DNA of 64,000 nt from Cohnella abietis (GTDB taxonomy: Bacteria > Bacillota > Bacilli > Paenibacillales > Paenibacillaceae), in assembly GCF_004295585.1 (NCBI RefSeq), contig NZ_AP019400.1, positions 2,571,501-2,635,500 on the forward strand. Direction: 5' to 3'. Under the pieces are notes generated by a model. The model saw only the letters and a list, made by a program, of their open reading frames with translations. It was not told where the DNA came from and did not search any database. A program made the translations under genes and the position numbers. Shown piece after piece: positions 51,260-60,504 of the stretch (position 1 is its first letter; each line of letters starts with the position of its first letter).

Positions 51260-52246
51260 ATGAACCGTCCTTGCACCGCTATTGAAATTCAAGTCAATGG
51301 CATTCAAGCTGTTGTGTTGGAAAATGAATGGCTAAGAGCTGTTATTCTGGTGGGAAAAGGTACTGATATTTGGGAAATCGTCTATAAGCCGCTGAAGCTT
51401 GAATTGTTGATGAAGACAACAGCGGGTTTAGCCGTCTATGAAGGAAGGGACTTTAAGAAGAACAGACTCGCTCATTATGCGGACGGCTATCCAGGAGGCT
51501 GGCAGGAAATTATTCCGAACAGAGCTTCTTTCAGCAGCGGAGAAGTGGGTCAGAGAGAAGAAGGAGAATCGGCTGGCGTCCCCTGGGACTATTCAATTGA
51601 ACAAGGAGACGATCAAAGCGTAACGCTGCGTTGCTCGCTTTCTCTTCCCTATACCCCTCTGACTGTGGAAAAAACGATACGATTGTTGGCGGGAGAGAGT
51701 ACGCTGTTTATTTCGGAACGGATCGTGAATACGGGGATAAACACTGTTCATTTTATATGGACGCATCATCCGGCATTCGGAGGTCCGCTTGTTAATGAGC
51801 AGGCTCAGGTTATTCTCCCTGAGGGTAGTGTAGCGTTTAATATTTTACGTTACGAGGAGGATAGGGAGGGGGCGTTAGTAAGCTTCGAAGAGGAGCCGAC
51901 TTCCGTCCTTCTGCCTAACGGCGATAGGAAAAGCCTGCTTAAGATTGATCCGCGCAAGTCTATCGGGCAATCATGCTACATCCCTCTTAAAGGATTCCAA
52001 GAGGGTGTTGCAGGAATCTATAATCCGAGTTTGAATGTGAAGCTACTGCTTGAATGGGATCACGAGACTTTCCCTTGCCTACGCTATTGGTCCAACAACG
52101 ACGAAGAGATATATACTTTAGCTTTGGAGCCTTCCAGCTCATGGTTCTCGGATATTCACGACTGCATCCGACATGACAATTGTATTTCCTTAAAGCCAAT
52201 GGAAGAAAAACGACTATGGATCAACCTCCGTGTGGAGCAGTCTTAG
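51260..52246 (+). CDS. Aldose-1-epimerase-like (DUF4432) protein
   Basis: Galactose-mutarotase-fold protein of 328 residues. The mutarotase-like segments are WEIVYKPLKLELLMKT, FIWTHHPAFGGPL (metal/sugar-binding His pair), and a late PSSSWFSD. It fits the DUF4432/COG2017 side branch, which has fewer than the full catalytic set, so the exact activity (mutarotase or sugar binding/epimerase) is uncertain. It follows the GH42 gene by 20 nt behind AGGAGGAG, so it would convert the beta-galactose released there. A GntR regulator gene and another operon start downstream. Confidence 0.75.
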   Translation: MNRPCTAIEIQVNGIQAVVLENEWLRAVILVGKGTDIWEIVYKPLKLELLMKTTAGLAVYEGRDFKKNRLAHYADGYPGGWQEIIPNRASFSSGEVGQREEGESAGVPWDYSIEQGDDQSVTLRCSLSLPYTPLTVEKTIRLLAGESTLFISERIVNTGINTVHFIWTHHPAFGGPLVNEQAQVILPEGSVAFNILRYEEDREGALVSFEEEPTSVLLPNGDRKSLLKIDPRKSIGQSCYIPLKGFQEGVAGIYNPSLNVKLLLEWDHETFPCLRYWSNNDEEIYTLALEPSSSWFSDIHDCIRHDNCISLKPMEEKRLWINLRVEQS

Positions 52247-52366
52247 CATGCGGAGGCTGTACCTGAACTCTTAAAGATAAAGCGTTTTCAGATTTTAGCT
52301 ACAAATGCTAAATAGGTGCTTGACTTTCGGCTAGCTAACTATTAAGATATCCATATAAACATCCTA

Positions 52367-52388
52367 ATGTAATGACATTATGACGTTG
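52367..52388 (+). promoter_or_regulatory. GntR-type operator, copy 1 (before the gntR-like gene)
   Basis: ATGTAATGACAT at 52367-52378, extended by TATGACGTTG. The core TAATGACATTA is palindromic. The same 12-mer stands at 53205 and 57135, and a variant at 62649. Points to autoregulation by the GntR protein. Confidence 0.75.
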
Positions 52389-52420
52389 AGATAAGGGAAC
52401 AACACAAAGGGGATTATGCG

Positions 52421-53173
52421 ATGACCGACCTGTTTAGCAAAACGTTAAACAAAGAGGTTCCAATTCCGTATTATTACCAGCTTAAGGAGATTTTGCTGGA
52501 CTATATAAAGAATCATCATGAAGGCCGGGATCGTCCGATTCCAACGGAAGTGGAAATTAGTGCACATTTTAATATAAGCAGGCCGACCGTACGTCAAGCG
52601 ATCAATGAACTCGTTGTTGAAGGCTATCTTATCCGCCAGAAGGGTAAGGGCACGTTCGTTACGAAGCCGAAGATCAGCCAGGCATTCTTGCAGGTGCTTG
52701 ACAGCTTTAATAACGAGATGATTAAGAAGGGGCTTGAGCCTTCGACTAAGATTCTTGGTTTGGAAGTTGTCGAGTGCGATGAGAAGACGGGCGAAGCATT
52801 AGGAATTCCGATGGGCAGTCGAACAATTCAATTGAGACGCCTTCGTTTTGCTAATGGAGAACCTATCGTCTATGTCGTCACTTATCTACCGTATGACCGC
52901 TGTCATCCGATACTAGACAAGAATCTCGAGTACGAGTCACTGTATGAAATATTACGACAGGTTTGTGGTCTTTCCCTACTGAAGGCCGTTCGTAATCTTG
53001 AAGCGGTGCTGGCGAACGAATACGAAGCCAAAATATTGGAGATAGATAAAGGTGCTCCAATTCAGTACATCAAAAGTGTCACTTATTTGGCCGATGAATC
53101 ACCGATAGAATACTCTCTAGCCAAATATCGTGGGGATAGAAGTCAATTCACGTTCGAGCTTGGAATCAGGTGA
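52421..53173 (+). CDS. GntR/HutC family regulator with UTRA domain
   Basis: Repressor of 250 residues. The GntR winged helix is ISAHFNISRPTVRQAINELVVEGYLIRQKGKGTFVTKP; the C-terminal UTRA ligand domain begins at LQVLDSFNNEMIKKGLEPSTKILGLEVVE. Ligands of this branch are sugars or phosphorylated sugars. It is the natural controller of the cluster, because its own promoter and three others carry the operator ATGTAATGACAT-like word. Start ATG 52421 behind AAAGGGGA. Transcribed in the same direction as the cluster, ahead of the GH105 operon. Confidence 0.92.
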   Translation: MTDLFSKTLNKEVPIPYYYQLKEILLDYIKNHHEGRDRPIPTEVEISAHFNISRPTVRQAINELVVEGYLIRQKGKGTFVTKPKISQAFLQVLDSFNNEMIKKGLEPSTKILGLEVVECDEKTGEALGIPMGSRTIQLRRLRFANGEPIVYVVTYLPYDRCHPILDKNLEYESLYEILRQVCGLSLLKAVRNLEAVLANEYEAKILEIDKGAPIQYIKSVTYLADESPIEYSLAKYRGDRSQFTFELGIR

Positions 53174-53204
53174 GCGACAGTAGCTCACTTCCGTTTTGTG
53201 TCAT

Positions 53205-53228
53205 ATGTAATGACATAATAACGTATTA
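53205..53228 (+). promoter_or_regulatory. GntR-type operator, copy 2 (before GH105 operon)
   Basis: ATGTAATGACAT at 53205-53216 followed by AATAACGTATTAC, close to a T-rich stretch. The same 12-mer as copies 1 and 3. Confidence 0.75.
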
Positions 53229-53253
53229 CTTTTTTTGCAGGATGGTGTAAAAA

Positions 53254-54192
53254 ATGAAAAATAAAGTTGAAACTGTAAAACGTGCTATGTTGGGGATGCA
53301 GAGGCAATCTTGGGAGCAAGGAGTTGCTGCCCAGGCTTTAATAGAAAGCGGATACACGGAGGATGCGATCTTGTTGGCGCATGATGCCGTAGTTCGTCAG
53401 GATGAATCTGGTCGCCTTGGCGTTACGGGTGATGAGAAAGCGGTTACGGATGCTGCTTCGAATGGAGAGCCTGTACTCTTCGCTTGGCAGCAAACGGGAG
53501 ATCAGCAATACAAGCTCGCTGCCGACAAAATGGCAAATTATTTGCTTCATATCGCTCCGCGAACGGAGAACGGAGCATTGTCACATGTGAATCATCTTAG
53601 TCAGGTTTGGGTAGATTCTTTTTACATGGCACCGCCGTTTTTAGCAGTAGCTGGGCATCCTGAAGAAGCAGTTGCACAAGTTGAACGATTCCGCGAGCTA
53701 TTGTTGATTAAAGAGAAGGGTATGCACGGACATATCTGGAACGATGGTGAAAAACGATTTGACCGAGCAGATTGCTGGGGAGTAGGAAATGGATGGGCTG
53801 CAGCTGGTTTAGTAAGAGTGATTCGCACTCTTCCTGAGTCAATGAACGCAGATAAGGAACGCTTTATCGGCTATCTGCGCGATCTACTGGATTCCTGCTT
53901 GCGTTATCAGCGAGAGGATGGACTGTTTCACGATGTTCTTGACCGCCCGGATACATTCGTTGAGACGAATGCTGCGCAAATGTTCGCTTATTCGATCTAT
54001 TCAGCAGTTAAAGCAGGCTGGTTGGATGCAAGCTATTTGAGCAGTGCGGATCGAATGAGAAAAGCGGTGCAGGATAAAGTTGATGATTATGGATTCGTTA
54101 GAGGTGTATGTGGATCACCGATGTTTGATAGATCTGGAACGGCAACGGAAGGTCAGGCCTTTTACTTGCTGATGGAAGCGGTTGCTCATTAA
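53254..54192 (+). CDS. Glycoside hydrolase family 105-like unsaturated uronyl hydrolase
   Basis: Enzyme of 312 residues with an (alpha/alpha)6-type barrel. It contains WVDSFYMAPPFLA, the catalytic Asp121 region of YteR-like enzymes, and the late WGVGNGWAAAGLVRVI motif (WARGNGW in relatives). GH105 hydrolases remove unsaturated uronic acid from rhamnogalacturonan or similar oligosaccharides left by lyases, by adding water across the double bond. This copy is shorter than YteR (about 373 residues), lacking some C-terminal or loop segments, so a different substrate is possible. Start ATG 53254; the ribosome site GCAGGATGG is weak. The PfkB gene follows after 33 nt. Confidence 0.82.
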   Translation: MKNKVETVKRAMLGMQRQSWEQGVAAQALIESGYTEDAILLAHDAVVRQDESGRLGVTGDEKAVTDAASNGEPVLFAWQQTGDQQYKLAADKMANYLLHIAPRTENGALSHVNHLSQVWVDSFYMAPPFLAVAGHPEEAVAQVERFRELLLIKEKGMHGHIWNDGEKRFDRADCWGVGNGWAAAGLVRVIRTLPESMNADKERFIGYLRDLLDSCLRYQREDGLFHDVLDRPDTFVETNAAQMFAYSIYSAVKAGWLDASYLSSADRMRKAVQDKVDDYGFVRGVCGSPMFDRSGTATEGQAFYLLMEAVAH

Positions 54193-54225
54193 TTGCAATA
54201 GAACGATGCAGAGGGGGACAAAGGG

Positions 54226-55209
54226 ATGAGCCCTGAAATTCTTTGTTTGGGAGAATTACTAATCGATTTCGTATCGGTTGATGCAGATAAGTCTTTAGCT
54301 GATTCCAGCGGATTTGCCAAAGCGCCAGGCGGCGCGCCTGCCAATGTAGCGGCTGGGCTATCGAGGCTGGGAAGAAAATCCGGTTTTATCGGCAAGGTTG
54401 GAAGAGACCCGTTCGGTGAATACTTAAAGCAAGTGCTAGAGGATGTTGGAATTGACGTCAGTGGTATGAGCTTCGATGAAGAGGCTCGCACAACGCTATC
54501 CTTCGTAGCTAACCGTTCTGATGGAGTAAGAGATTGCATGTTCTACAGAAATCCCGGCGCTGATATGAGGCTTACTCCGGAGGATTTGGATGAATCCATG
54601 TTTGCCAACGCAAAGGTATTTCATTTTGGCTCAATTAGTCTCGGATGTGAGCCAGTTCGCACCGCGACAATGCAAGCGCTTGAGTGGGCTAAACGTCATG
54701 GTTTGTTAGTGTCTTACGATCCTAATCTTAGACTGAGCCTGTGGAATGATGAAGAACTAGCAAAGCAGGAAATTCGAGCAGCATTCCGCTACGCCGATGT
54801 TGTGAAGATAAGCGAGGAAGAGATGGAATTCGTCACAGGAGCCCATACTCTCGAAGAAAGCGCTTCCTATATATTGAATCAAGGTCCGAAGCTAGTCGTT
54901 ATTACTAAGGGCGGAGACGGTTGCTTCTATACAGATGGACATACTAGCGGTAGCTTTGAAGGACATCAGATGAATGTAGTAGAAACGACAGGAGCAGGAG
55001 ACGCTTTTGTTGCGGGACTACTTACACGATTGTTGGAGCGAAGAGATCGCCTAGGTCGATTCGAGCTAGCAGTAGATGAGGAAACGATTGCAGCAATCAA
55101 GTTTGCCAACGCGGCCGGCGCACTAGCAACTACACGAGTCGGAGCGATTCCTGCTATGCCGACGCCTGATGAGGTGCAGACGCTACTTGGAGAGGAGATC
55201 GTACGATGA
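54226..55209 (+). CDS. PfkB family sugar kinase (fructokinase-like)
   Basis: Ribokinase-fold kinase of 327 residues. The N-terminal signature is PGGAPANVAAGLSRLGRKSGFIGKVGRDPFG; the C-terminal signature ETTGAGDAFVAGLL contains the catalytic base Asp259. Substrate could be fructose or a 2-keto-3-deoxy-sugar acid, both common for this fold; fructokinase-type wording is nearer. It phosphorylates the sugar from the GH105 step or its isomerisation product. ATG 54226 follows GAGGGGGA. Stop overlaps the next start by 4 nt. Confidence 0.88.
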   Translation: MSPEILCLGELLIDFVSVDADKSLADSSGFAKAPGGAPANVAAGLSRLGRKSGFIGKVGRDPFGEYLKQVLEDVGIDVSGMSFDEEARTTLSFVANRSDGVRDCMFYRNPGADMRLTPEDLDESMFANAKVFHFGSISLGCEPVRTATMQALEWAKRHGLLVSYDPNLRLSLWNDEELAKQEIRAAFRYADVVKISEEEMEFVTGAHTLEESASYILNQGPKLVVITKGGDGCFYTDGHTSGSFEGHQMNVVETTGAGDAFVAGLLTRLLERRDRLGRFELAVDEETIAAIKFANAAGALATTRVGAIPAMPTPDEVQTLLGEEIVR

Positions 55210-56039
55210 GACTTGGAGGTTATGTCAAATCGGCTTTCGACGGACCTGAGCAATGGGCGAACGAGGTTCTCCGTCACGGTTACCGGGCAACACCATGTCC
55301 CATTGATTATAAGGCAGACGATGCAACGGTTACAGCCTATAAAGAAATAGCACAACGCTCCGACATCGTAATCTCTGAGGTGGGAGCGTGGGGTAACCCG
55401 ATCAGTCCAGATGCTTCCTTACGCGCTACTGCGATCGAGTTTGCACAGAAGCAGCTGGAGCTGGCTGATCGGATAGAAGCCCGAGTATGTGTCAATATTA
55501 CTGGCTCCAAAAGCGCGCAGTGGGATGGACCACACTCAGATAACTTTACGGACGATACATTCGCACTCATTGTCGATTCTATTAGAGAGATTATTGATGC
55601 TGTGAAGCCTACTCGCACATTTTATGCTTTGGAAACGATGCCTTGGGCATTTCCAGATTCGGCGGATTCTTATTTACAGCTTCTGAGTGCCGTTGATCGG
55701 CCCCAGCTTGCCGTTCACTTTGATCCCGTCAATATGATTAGCTCACCACGTGTTCTTTATCGTAATGGACATATGATTCGGGATTTTATCGCTAAGCTCG
55801 GGCCTCATATTCGGAATTGCCATGCTAAGGATATCTCAATAGGTAGTAAGCTGACGGTTCATTTAGAGGAAACATTACCTGGGACGGGGCAGCTTGATTA
55901 TGTCACCTTTTTAACTGAGCTGAGTCGACTTGATCCTGATCTTCCACTGCTTATAGAGCATCTGGACCGAGAGGAAGATTATTTACAGGCGTTCTCTTAC
56001 ATTAAAGGAACTGCTGTGGAGCTTGGAATACCTTGCTGA
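55206..56039 (+). CDS. Sugar phosphate isomerase/epimerase, TIM-barrel family
   Basis: Xylose-isomerase-like TIM barrel of 277 residues. Metal-binding residues are suggested by the Glu in FYALETMPWAFPDSADS, the Asp-Pro in LAVHFDPVNMI, the His in IRNCHAKDI, and the Glu in LPLLIEHLDREEDYLQAF. It begins MRLGGYVKSAFDGPEQW, whose opening resembles the hydroxypyruvate-isomerase/tagatose-epimerase side of the superfamily. Its overlap with the kinase suggests that its product or substrate is the same sugar. Reaction not assigned. Confidence 0.82.
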   Translation: MRLGGYVKSAFDGPEQWANEVLRHGYRATPCPIDYKADDATVTAYKEIAQRSDIVISEVGAWGNPISPDASLRATAIEFAQKQLELADRIEARVCVNITGSKSAQWDGPHSDNFTDDTFALIVDSIREIIDAVKPTRTFYALETMPWAFPDSADSYLQLLSAVDRPQLAVHFDPVNMISSPRVLYRNGHMIRDFIAKLGPHIRNCHAKDISIGSKLTVHLEETLPGTGQLDYVTFLTELSRLDPDLPLLIEHLDREEDYLQAFSYIKGTAVELGIPC

Positions 56040-56052
56040 GAGGAGAAGCCCA

Positions 56053-57123
56053 ATGACAAACGGCGAGAACATAAGACTTGGATTCGTTGGAGCGGGAACG
56101 ATGGGATTACTCCATATGGAAACGTTCGGACGAATTACTGGTGTAGAAATGAAAGCGGTAGCAGACGTGTCAGCCATTCGTGCACAGGCAGCAGCAACTG
56201 ATTATGGTTTGGAGAGAGCGTATACAGATAGTTTAGAGCTCATTGAGGCTCCGGATATAGATGCCATAGTCATTAGTGTACCGAACGCTTTCCATGCAGA
56301 GCTTGCTTGCTCTGCTCTCCGTGCCGGTAAACACGTGCTTCTTGAAAAACCGATGGCTATGAATGCAGAAGAAGCTCGTCAAGTTCTTCATGCGGAGAAA
56401 GAGTCTGGCAAGACACTCATGATCGGGCATCAAATGCGCTGGAAATGGCCATTCCCGGAGGTGAAGCGTCAGATTGCTGAAGGTAAGCTCGGTCAGATTT
56501 ACTACGTGAAGACGGGCTGGCTGCGGCGAAAAGGAATTCCTGGTTGGGGATCTGCTTATACCTCACAGGCAATGATGGGCGGAGGAAGCGCAGTTGATAT
56601 TGGTGTTCATATGCTTGATATAGCCCTTTATCTATGTAGCTCAAGTAAGCCAGTCGGCGTGTATGGCGCATCTTTCGGTGAGATCGGCAAGCAGCGTAAA
56701 GGAATGGGAACGTGGGGAATTCCGAATCTTGCAGGAAAATTCGACGTAGACGATTTGGCTGTGGCGATGATTCGAATGGAAGACGGTGCGGTGATTCATC
56801 TAGAGGTTAGTTGGGCAGCGTTCACTGACGGAGAAGAGAATGGACCTTATGTTCACCTGATGGGGAACCAAGGCGGTGTATCTATCCGAGACAGCGGAAG
56901 CCACTGGATGACTGAATGCTTCGATGATTCGGTCGATATACCGGTAGCAGGCGCAGAGGAGCGTGGAGACGAACGGCTAAATCTTGCTGAACATTTTCTA
57001 CACTGTGTGCGTACGGGTTCAACCCCGATAACGGATGGAAGAAGCGGATTCGTTAACCAAACGATAATAGATGCCTTGTATCTGTCTTCGAAAACCGGCA
57101 AAGAAGTACAATTGGAGCTTTAA
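56053..57123 (+). CDS. Gfo/Idh/MocA family oxidoreductase
   Basis: NAD(P)-dependent sugar dehydrogenase-like protein of 356 residues. Rossmann motif LGFVGAGTMGLLHMETF; the conserved Lys in HVLLEKPMAMN; a C-terminal half with GGGSAVDIGVHMLDIALYL, including the His used in catalysis. Typical members oxidise C3 of sugars or inositols, or hydrolyse by redox chemistry. Start ATG 56053 follows GAGAGGAG; a longer frame from 56023 overlaps the preceding gene. Ends the first GntR-controlled transcript; the binding protein operon follows behind the next operator. Confidence 0.9.
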   Translation: MTNGENIRLGFVGAGTMGLLHMETFGRITGVEMKAVADVSAIRAQAAATDYGLERAYTDSLELIEAPDIDAIVISVPNAFHAELACSALRAGKHVLLEKPMAMNAEEARQVLHAEKESGKTLMIGHQMRWKWPFPEVKRQIAEGKLGQIYYVKTGWLRRKGIPGWGSAYTSQAMMGGGSAVDIGVHMLDIALYLCSSSKPVGVYGASFGEIGKQRKGMGTWGIPNLAGKFDVDDLAVAMIRMEDGAVIHLEVSWAAFTDGEENGPYVHLMGNQGGVSIRDSGSHWMTECFDDSVDIPVAGAEERGDERLNLAEHFLHCVRTGSTPITDGRSGFVNQTIIDALYLSSKTGKEVQLEL

Positions 57124-57134
57124 TCACCTTAACA

Positions 57135-57155
57135 ATGTAATGACATACTTACGTG
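57135..57155 (+). promoter_or_regulatory. GntR-type operator, copy 3 (before importer operon)
   Basis: ATGTAATGACAT at 57135-57146 then ACTTACGTG. Identical 12-mer to copies 1 and 2; about 130 nt before the binding-protein gene. Confidence 0.75.
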
Positions 57156-57280
57156 ATTAATGATAATAATTACTGGGAAAATAGTAAAACCTATTTAAGG
57201 AGGTGGTCCGGCCAGATCGGGTTTGAACGGATGAAGAAGTGCAAACTAAAACGCAGTTACCATTTTCAGGAGGGGTTCAC

Positions 57281-58624
57281 TTGAAAACAAAAAACGCAGG
57301 AACGAAGTTTATGGCACTTATTTTGACTTTTTCGATCATCTTGGCAGGATGCGGAGGCAACAAAAACAACTCTGCGAGTGAGAGTCCATCAGCTAGCCCG
57401 TCCGGCAGTCCTACTGCTTCTTCTGGCGGAGAGAAATCACCGGCGGATTACAAAGGCGAAGTTACGTTCTGGGCATGGGGCGACTACGAAAGCAAGCTCA
57501 TTCCTGAGTTCAACAAAGAATATCCGAATATCAAAGTTAACGTAGTTGTTGTTCCTAATGCTGACTACGGCAAAAAGCTACAAACGACAATCGCTTCGAA
57601 GGGTAATATGCCGGACGTTGTTTTGTTCGAAAGCAGCGTACGTGGTCAATTCCTAACGCTTGATGCTTGGGAAAACCTCGAAAAGGCACCTTACAACGTT
57701 AACCGTGCGGACATCGTTGATTTCGCAATTCCACTCAACGAGAATGAAAAAGGCGAGATCGTAACGCTTCAGGAAGATGCAACAATGGCGGGAATTGCGT
57801 ACAAGCGCGATCTTGCTAAAGAATATTTTGGCACAGACGATCCAGATGAAATCGAAAAGATGTTTACTTCATGGGACGATTTCATTGCAAAAGGTAAAGA
57901 GGTTTATGCAAAAAGCGGCGGTAAAGTTACATTGATGGATGGCATTTTGGAAGGCGGTTTCAAGCTTGTCAGCGGTGAGTACACTGAGCCGTTCGTTAAA
58001 GACGGTAAGCTAAATCTCGAATCCACATTCCTTCCAACGTACAAAACGCTTGAAAAAATGGTTGCAAACAACACTGTAGGTAAATACGAAACTTGGTCCG
58101 CTCCTTGGAATGCGAGCTTCTCGAGCAACACTGTTATTTTCTACGCGTGCCCTACTTGGTTTGTTCCGTTCGGTATCAAGCCTAACGACAAGAACGGAAC
58201 GGGTAACTATGGTCTTATCCGCGCTCCAATTGGCGGCTACTCATGGGGTGGAACGAGCATGTCCATTCCGAAGGAAGCGAAGAACAAGGAATTGGCTTGG
58301 CAGTTCGTTAAATGGGTAACGTTGTCTGAAAGCGGAGCTACTGCATTCAAAAACTTAAACAATACAGCTACTCTGTACAAACCAGTATTTGAGCGTGAAG
58401 GCTTCTACACAGACAAAGATCCATACTTCGGTGGTCAGGACATTATGGCTAAGTTCACTCAGCTAGGTAAAGAAGCTAAAGTTCGTCCGATTACGAAATA
58501 CGATGACGCCATCCTCTCCTCTAACACAGTTGTTATGAAGATGATGATGCAAGGAGCATCAGCTGAGAAAGCCTATGATGCACTCGTTAAGGATGTTCTG
58601 AAAAAAGCACCTGAACTGAAATAG
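57281..58624 (+). CDS. CUT1-type extracellular sugar-binding lipoprotein
   Basis: Family-1 binding protein of 447 residues. Signal peptide with lipobox LAGC (FSIILAGCGGN), then a Ser/Pro/Gly linker and YKGEVTFWAWGDYESKLIPEFNKEYPNIKVNVVV, the MalE-like opening. Later PIGGYSWGGTSMSIPKEAKNKELAWQFVKW is the family's hinge segment. The frame is open from 57239, but AGGAGGGG stands ahead of TTG 57281, giving the correct signal peptide. It delivers the cluster's sugar to the two permeases that follow. Its shorter length than the 47550 and 2497 proteins indicates a mono- or disaccharide-size ligand, by inference. Confidence 0.92.
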   Translation: MKTKNAGTKFMALILTFSIILAGCGGNKNNSASESPSASPSGSPTASSGGEKSPADYKGEVTFWAWGDYESKLIPEFNKEYPNIKVNVVVVPNADYGKKLQTTIASKGNMPDVVLFESSVRGQFLTLDAWENLEKAPYNVNRADIVDFAIPLNENEKGEIVTLQEDATMAGIAYKRDLAKEYFGTDDPDEIEKMFTSWDDFIAKGKEVYAKSGGKVTLMDGILEGGFKLVSGEYTEPFVKDGKLNLESTFLPTYKTLEKMVANNTVGKYETWSAPWNASFSSNTVIFYACPTWFVPFGIKPNDKNGTGNYGLIRAPIGGYSWGGTSMSIPKEAKNKELAWQFVKWVTLSESGATAFKNLNNTATLYKPVFEREGFYTDKDPYFGGQDIMAKFTQLGKEAKVRPITKYDDAILSSNTVVMKMMMQGASAEKAYDALVKDVLKKAPELK

Positions 58625-58643
58625 TCATTAAAGAGCAAGTGAT

Positions 58644-58670
58644 CGCGGTGAGGCGCAAGCCTCTCCCGCG
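58644..58670 (+). other. Intercistronic hairpin after the binding-protein gene
   Basis: CGCGG-TGAGGC pairs with GCCTC-TCCCGCG around GCAA. No T-run; likely mRNA stabiliser ensuring more binding protein than permease. Confidence 0.65.
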
Positions 58671-58715
58671 TTCATCTTGTGAAAGCTAAGCGGATAGAGA
58701 AAGCAGGTGAGTTTG

Positions 58716-59633
58716 ATGAATTCTTTGACAAAGGCGCGCAAAGCGCAACGGTGGGCGCCCTATTTTTTTGTTTCTCCTTTTTTTCTGATCTTCGGGCTTT
58801 TTTCGTTGTTTCCCATTTTGTTTACTCTTTATATCAGCTTGACCGATTGGAGCTTAAACGGAGCGTCTAATTTCATCGGCTTCGGTAACTATGCGGAAGT
58901 ACTACAGGACAGCCGGTTCTACGACGCGCTGCTCAACACAGTTATATTCATGATTATGATCATTCCTCCCCAAATCATTATTGCCTTGTTTATCAGCGTA
59001 TTGCTGACTAGTGGCAAAGTGCCATTCGTGGGAGCCTTCAGGCTAATCAACTTCTTGCCGTATATTACGACTTCAGTAGCAGTTGGACTCATCTTTGGTA
59101 TCCTGTTCGACTGGAATTTTGGTACCGTTAATACACTGCTCCAAAATCTCGGCGTCTCACAGGAGAAGATCAACTGGCTTGGCCAACCGGGACCAGCTCG
59201 AATTGTTGTTAGCTTGGTGACGGTATGGAAATATTTTGGCTACACAGCTGTTATGTTTCTAGTAGGGATTACGGGTATCAGCCGCCAGCTTTACGAGGCA
59301 TCTGATCTAGACGGCGCGACCAAGATACAGCAATTCCGCTACATTACATTGCCAATGCTTCGTCCCGTTATGTTATTCGTCGTCATGACGACAATGATCG
59401 GGTGCTTCCAAATTTTCGACGAGCCTTACATGCTGTTTACAGGAATGGGAAGCTCACTCATTGGTGGTCCAGAGGGCTCTGCCTTGACCGGAACTTGGCT
59501 CATTTATGATAATGTATTTGGTAGCTTATCACGGTTTGGTTATGGATCTGCTATTGCGTACGTACTCTTTCTCTTTATATGTATGGTATCGTTCGTAACG
59601 TTCAGAATGATGAATAAGGGGGAGGAAGAATGA
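58716..59633 (+). CDS. CUT1-type sugar ABC permease, MalF-like
   Basis: Permease of 305 residues with six or more helices. It opens with APYFFVSPFFLIFGLFSLFPILFTLYISLTDW, typical of MalF-like proteins. The ATPase-contact loop is LYEASDLDGATKIQQFRYITLPMLRP. GTG 58707 overlaps the ribosome site AGGTGAG, so ATG 58716 is the more likely start. Next to the binding protein, with overlapping partner gene. No ATPase in sight; a shared MsmX/MsmK-type ATPase is expected elsewhere. Confidence 0.9.
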   Translation: MNSLTKARKAQRWAPYFFVSPFFLIFGLFSLFPILFTLYISLTDWSLNGASNFIGFGNYAEVLQDSRFYDALLNTVIFMIMIIPPQIIIALFISVLLTSGKVPFVGAFRLINFLPYITTSVAVGLIFGILFDWNFGTVNTLLQNLGVSQEKINWLGQPGPARIVVSLVTVWKYFGYTAVMFLVGITGISRQLYEASDLDGATKIQQFRYITLPMLRPVMLFVVMTTMIGCFQIFDEPYMLFTGMGSSLIGGPEGSALTGTWLIYDNVFGSLSRFGYGSAIAYVLFLFICMVSFVTFRMMNKGEEE

Positions 59634-60460
59634 GAAGCATCAGAAGAATGACCCCCGGATCGTGGATAGGCTTGCTCGTTATGCTCGTCATTTCCATCAT
59701 GGCTTTCTATCCGTTTTATTCGATGTTAATTATGAGCACCTATCAATCCAATGATCTGTACACAAGTATTAAGCTGCTTCCCGGCAACTATCTGGGTGAA
59801 AACTTTAAGACATTATTTTCAATAGATTTTCTGGCTTACTATAAAAACAGTATAATTGTAGCGATATCTACGACAGTACTGGGCGTGTTGGTTAGCGCTG
59901 CTGCTGGGTTTGCCTTCGGTAAGTACAAATTTCGATTTAAAAATGTACTGTTCGTAAGCGTCTTGTTGACCATGATGATTCCGATGCAATTCGGTATTGT
60001 GGCATTCGTTATTGAGATGCGGTGGTTTGGCTGGCTAGATACGCTGCTTCCACTCATCATTCCTCCTGCAGCTAACGCTTTCGGTGTCTTCTGGATGACG
60101 CAATTTGCCAGAAGTACGATTCCCGATGAAGTTATGGAGAGCGCCAGAATCGACGGTTGCGGTGAAACTAGCATTTTCTTCAAGATCGTGCTTCCGTTTC
60201 TGCGTCCTGCATTCATCACACTTGGTCTTCTGTTTTTCCTTTGGTCATGGAACAGCTTCTTCGTACCGCTGATCGTCCTGAGCACGGATTCACTTTATAC
60301 GATTCCGCTCGGTATTCGTGGGCTGGCTGGACAATTCCGTGCCGATAGCGCTGCACAGATTCTAGGTCTTACTATTGGAACAATTCCAGTACTCGTTTTC
60401 TTCGCTATTTTTTCTAAAAACTTGATTGAAGGGCTTGCTTCGTCCGCGGTAAAAGGTTAA
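59630..60460 (+). CDS. CUT1-type sugar ABC permease, MalG-like
   Basis: Partner permease, 276 residues, ATGA-overlapped with the MalF-like gene. Helices: LLVMLVISIMAFYPFYSMLIMSTYQSNDLY and others. The EAA loop is MESARIDGCGETSIFFKIVLPFLRPA, in which Cys replaces the usual Ala of the Gly-Ala pair. Ends in EGLASSAVKG. Completes the importer controlled by operator copy 3. Confidence 0.92.
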   Translation: MRSIRRMTPGSWIGLLVMLVISIMAFYPFYSMLIMSTYQSNDLYTSIKLLPGNYLGENFKTLFSIDFLAYYKNSIIVAISTTVLGVLVSAAAGFAFGKYKFRFKNVLFVSVLLTMMIPMQFGIVAFVIEMRWFGWLDTLLPLIIPPAANAFGVFWMTQFARSTIPDEVMESARIDGCGETSIFFKIVLPFLRPAFITLGLLFFLWSWNSFFVPLIVLSTDSLYTIPLGIRGLAGQFRADSAAQILGLTIGTIPVLVFFAIFSKNLIEGLASSAVKG

Positions 60461-60504
60461 TTGATCAGTCGCGAACACGAACAGGCCGCCAAGGAGGCCG
60501 CACC

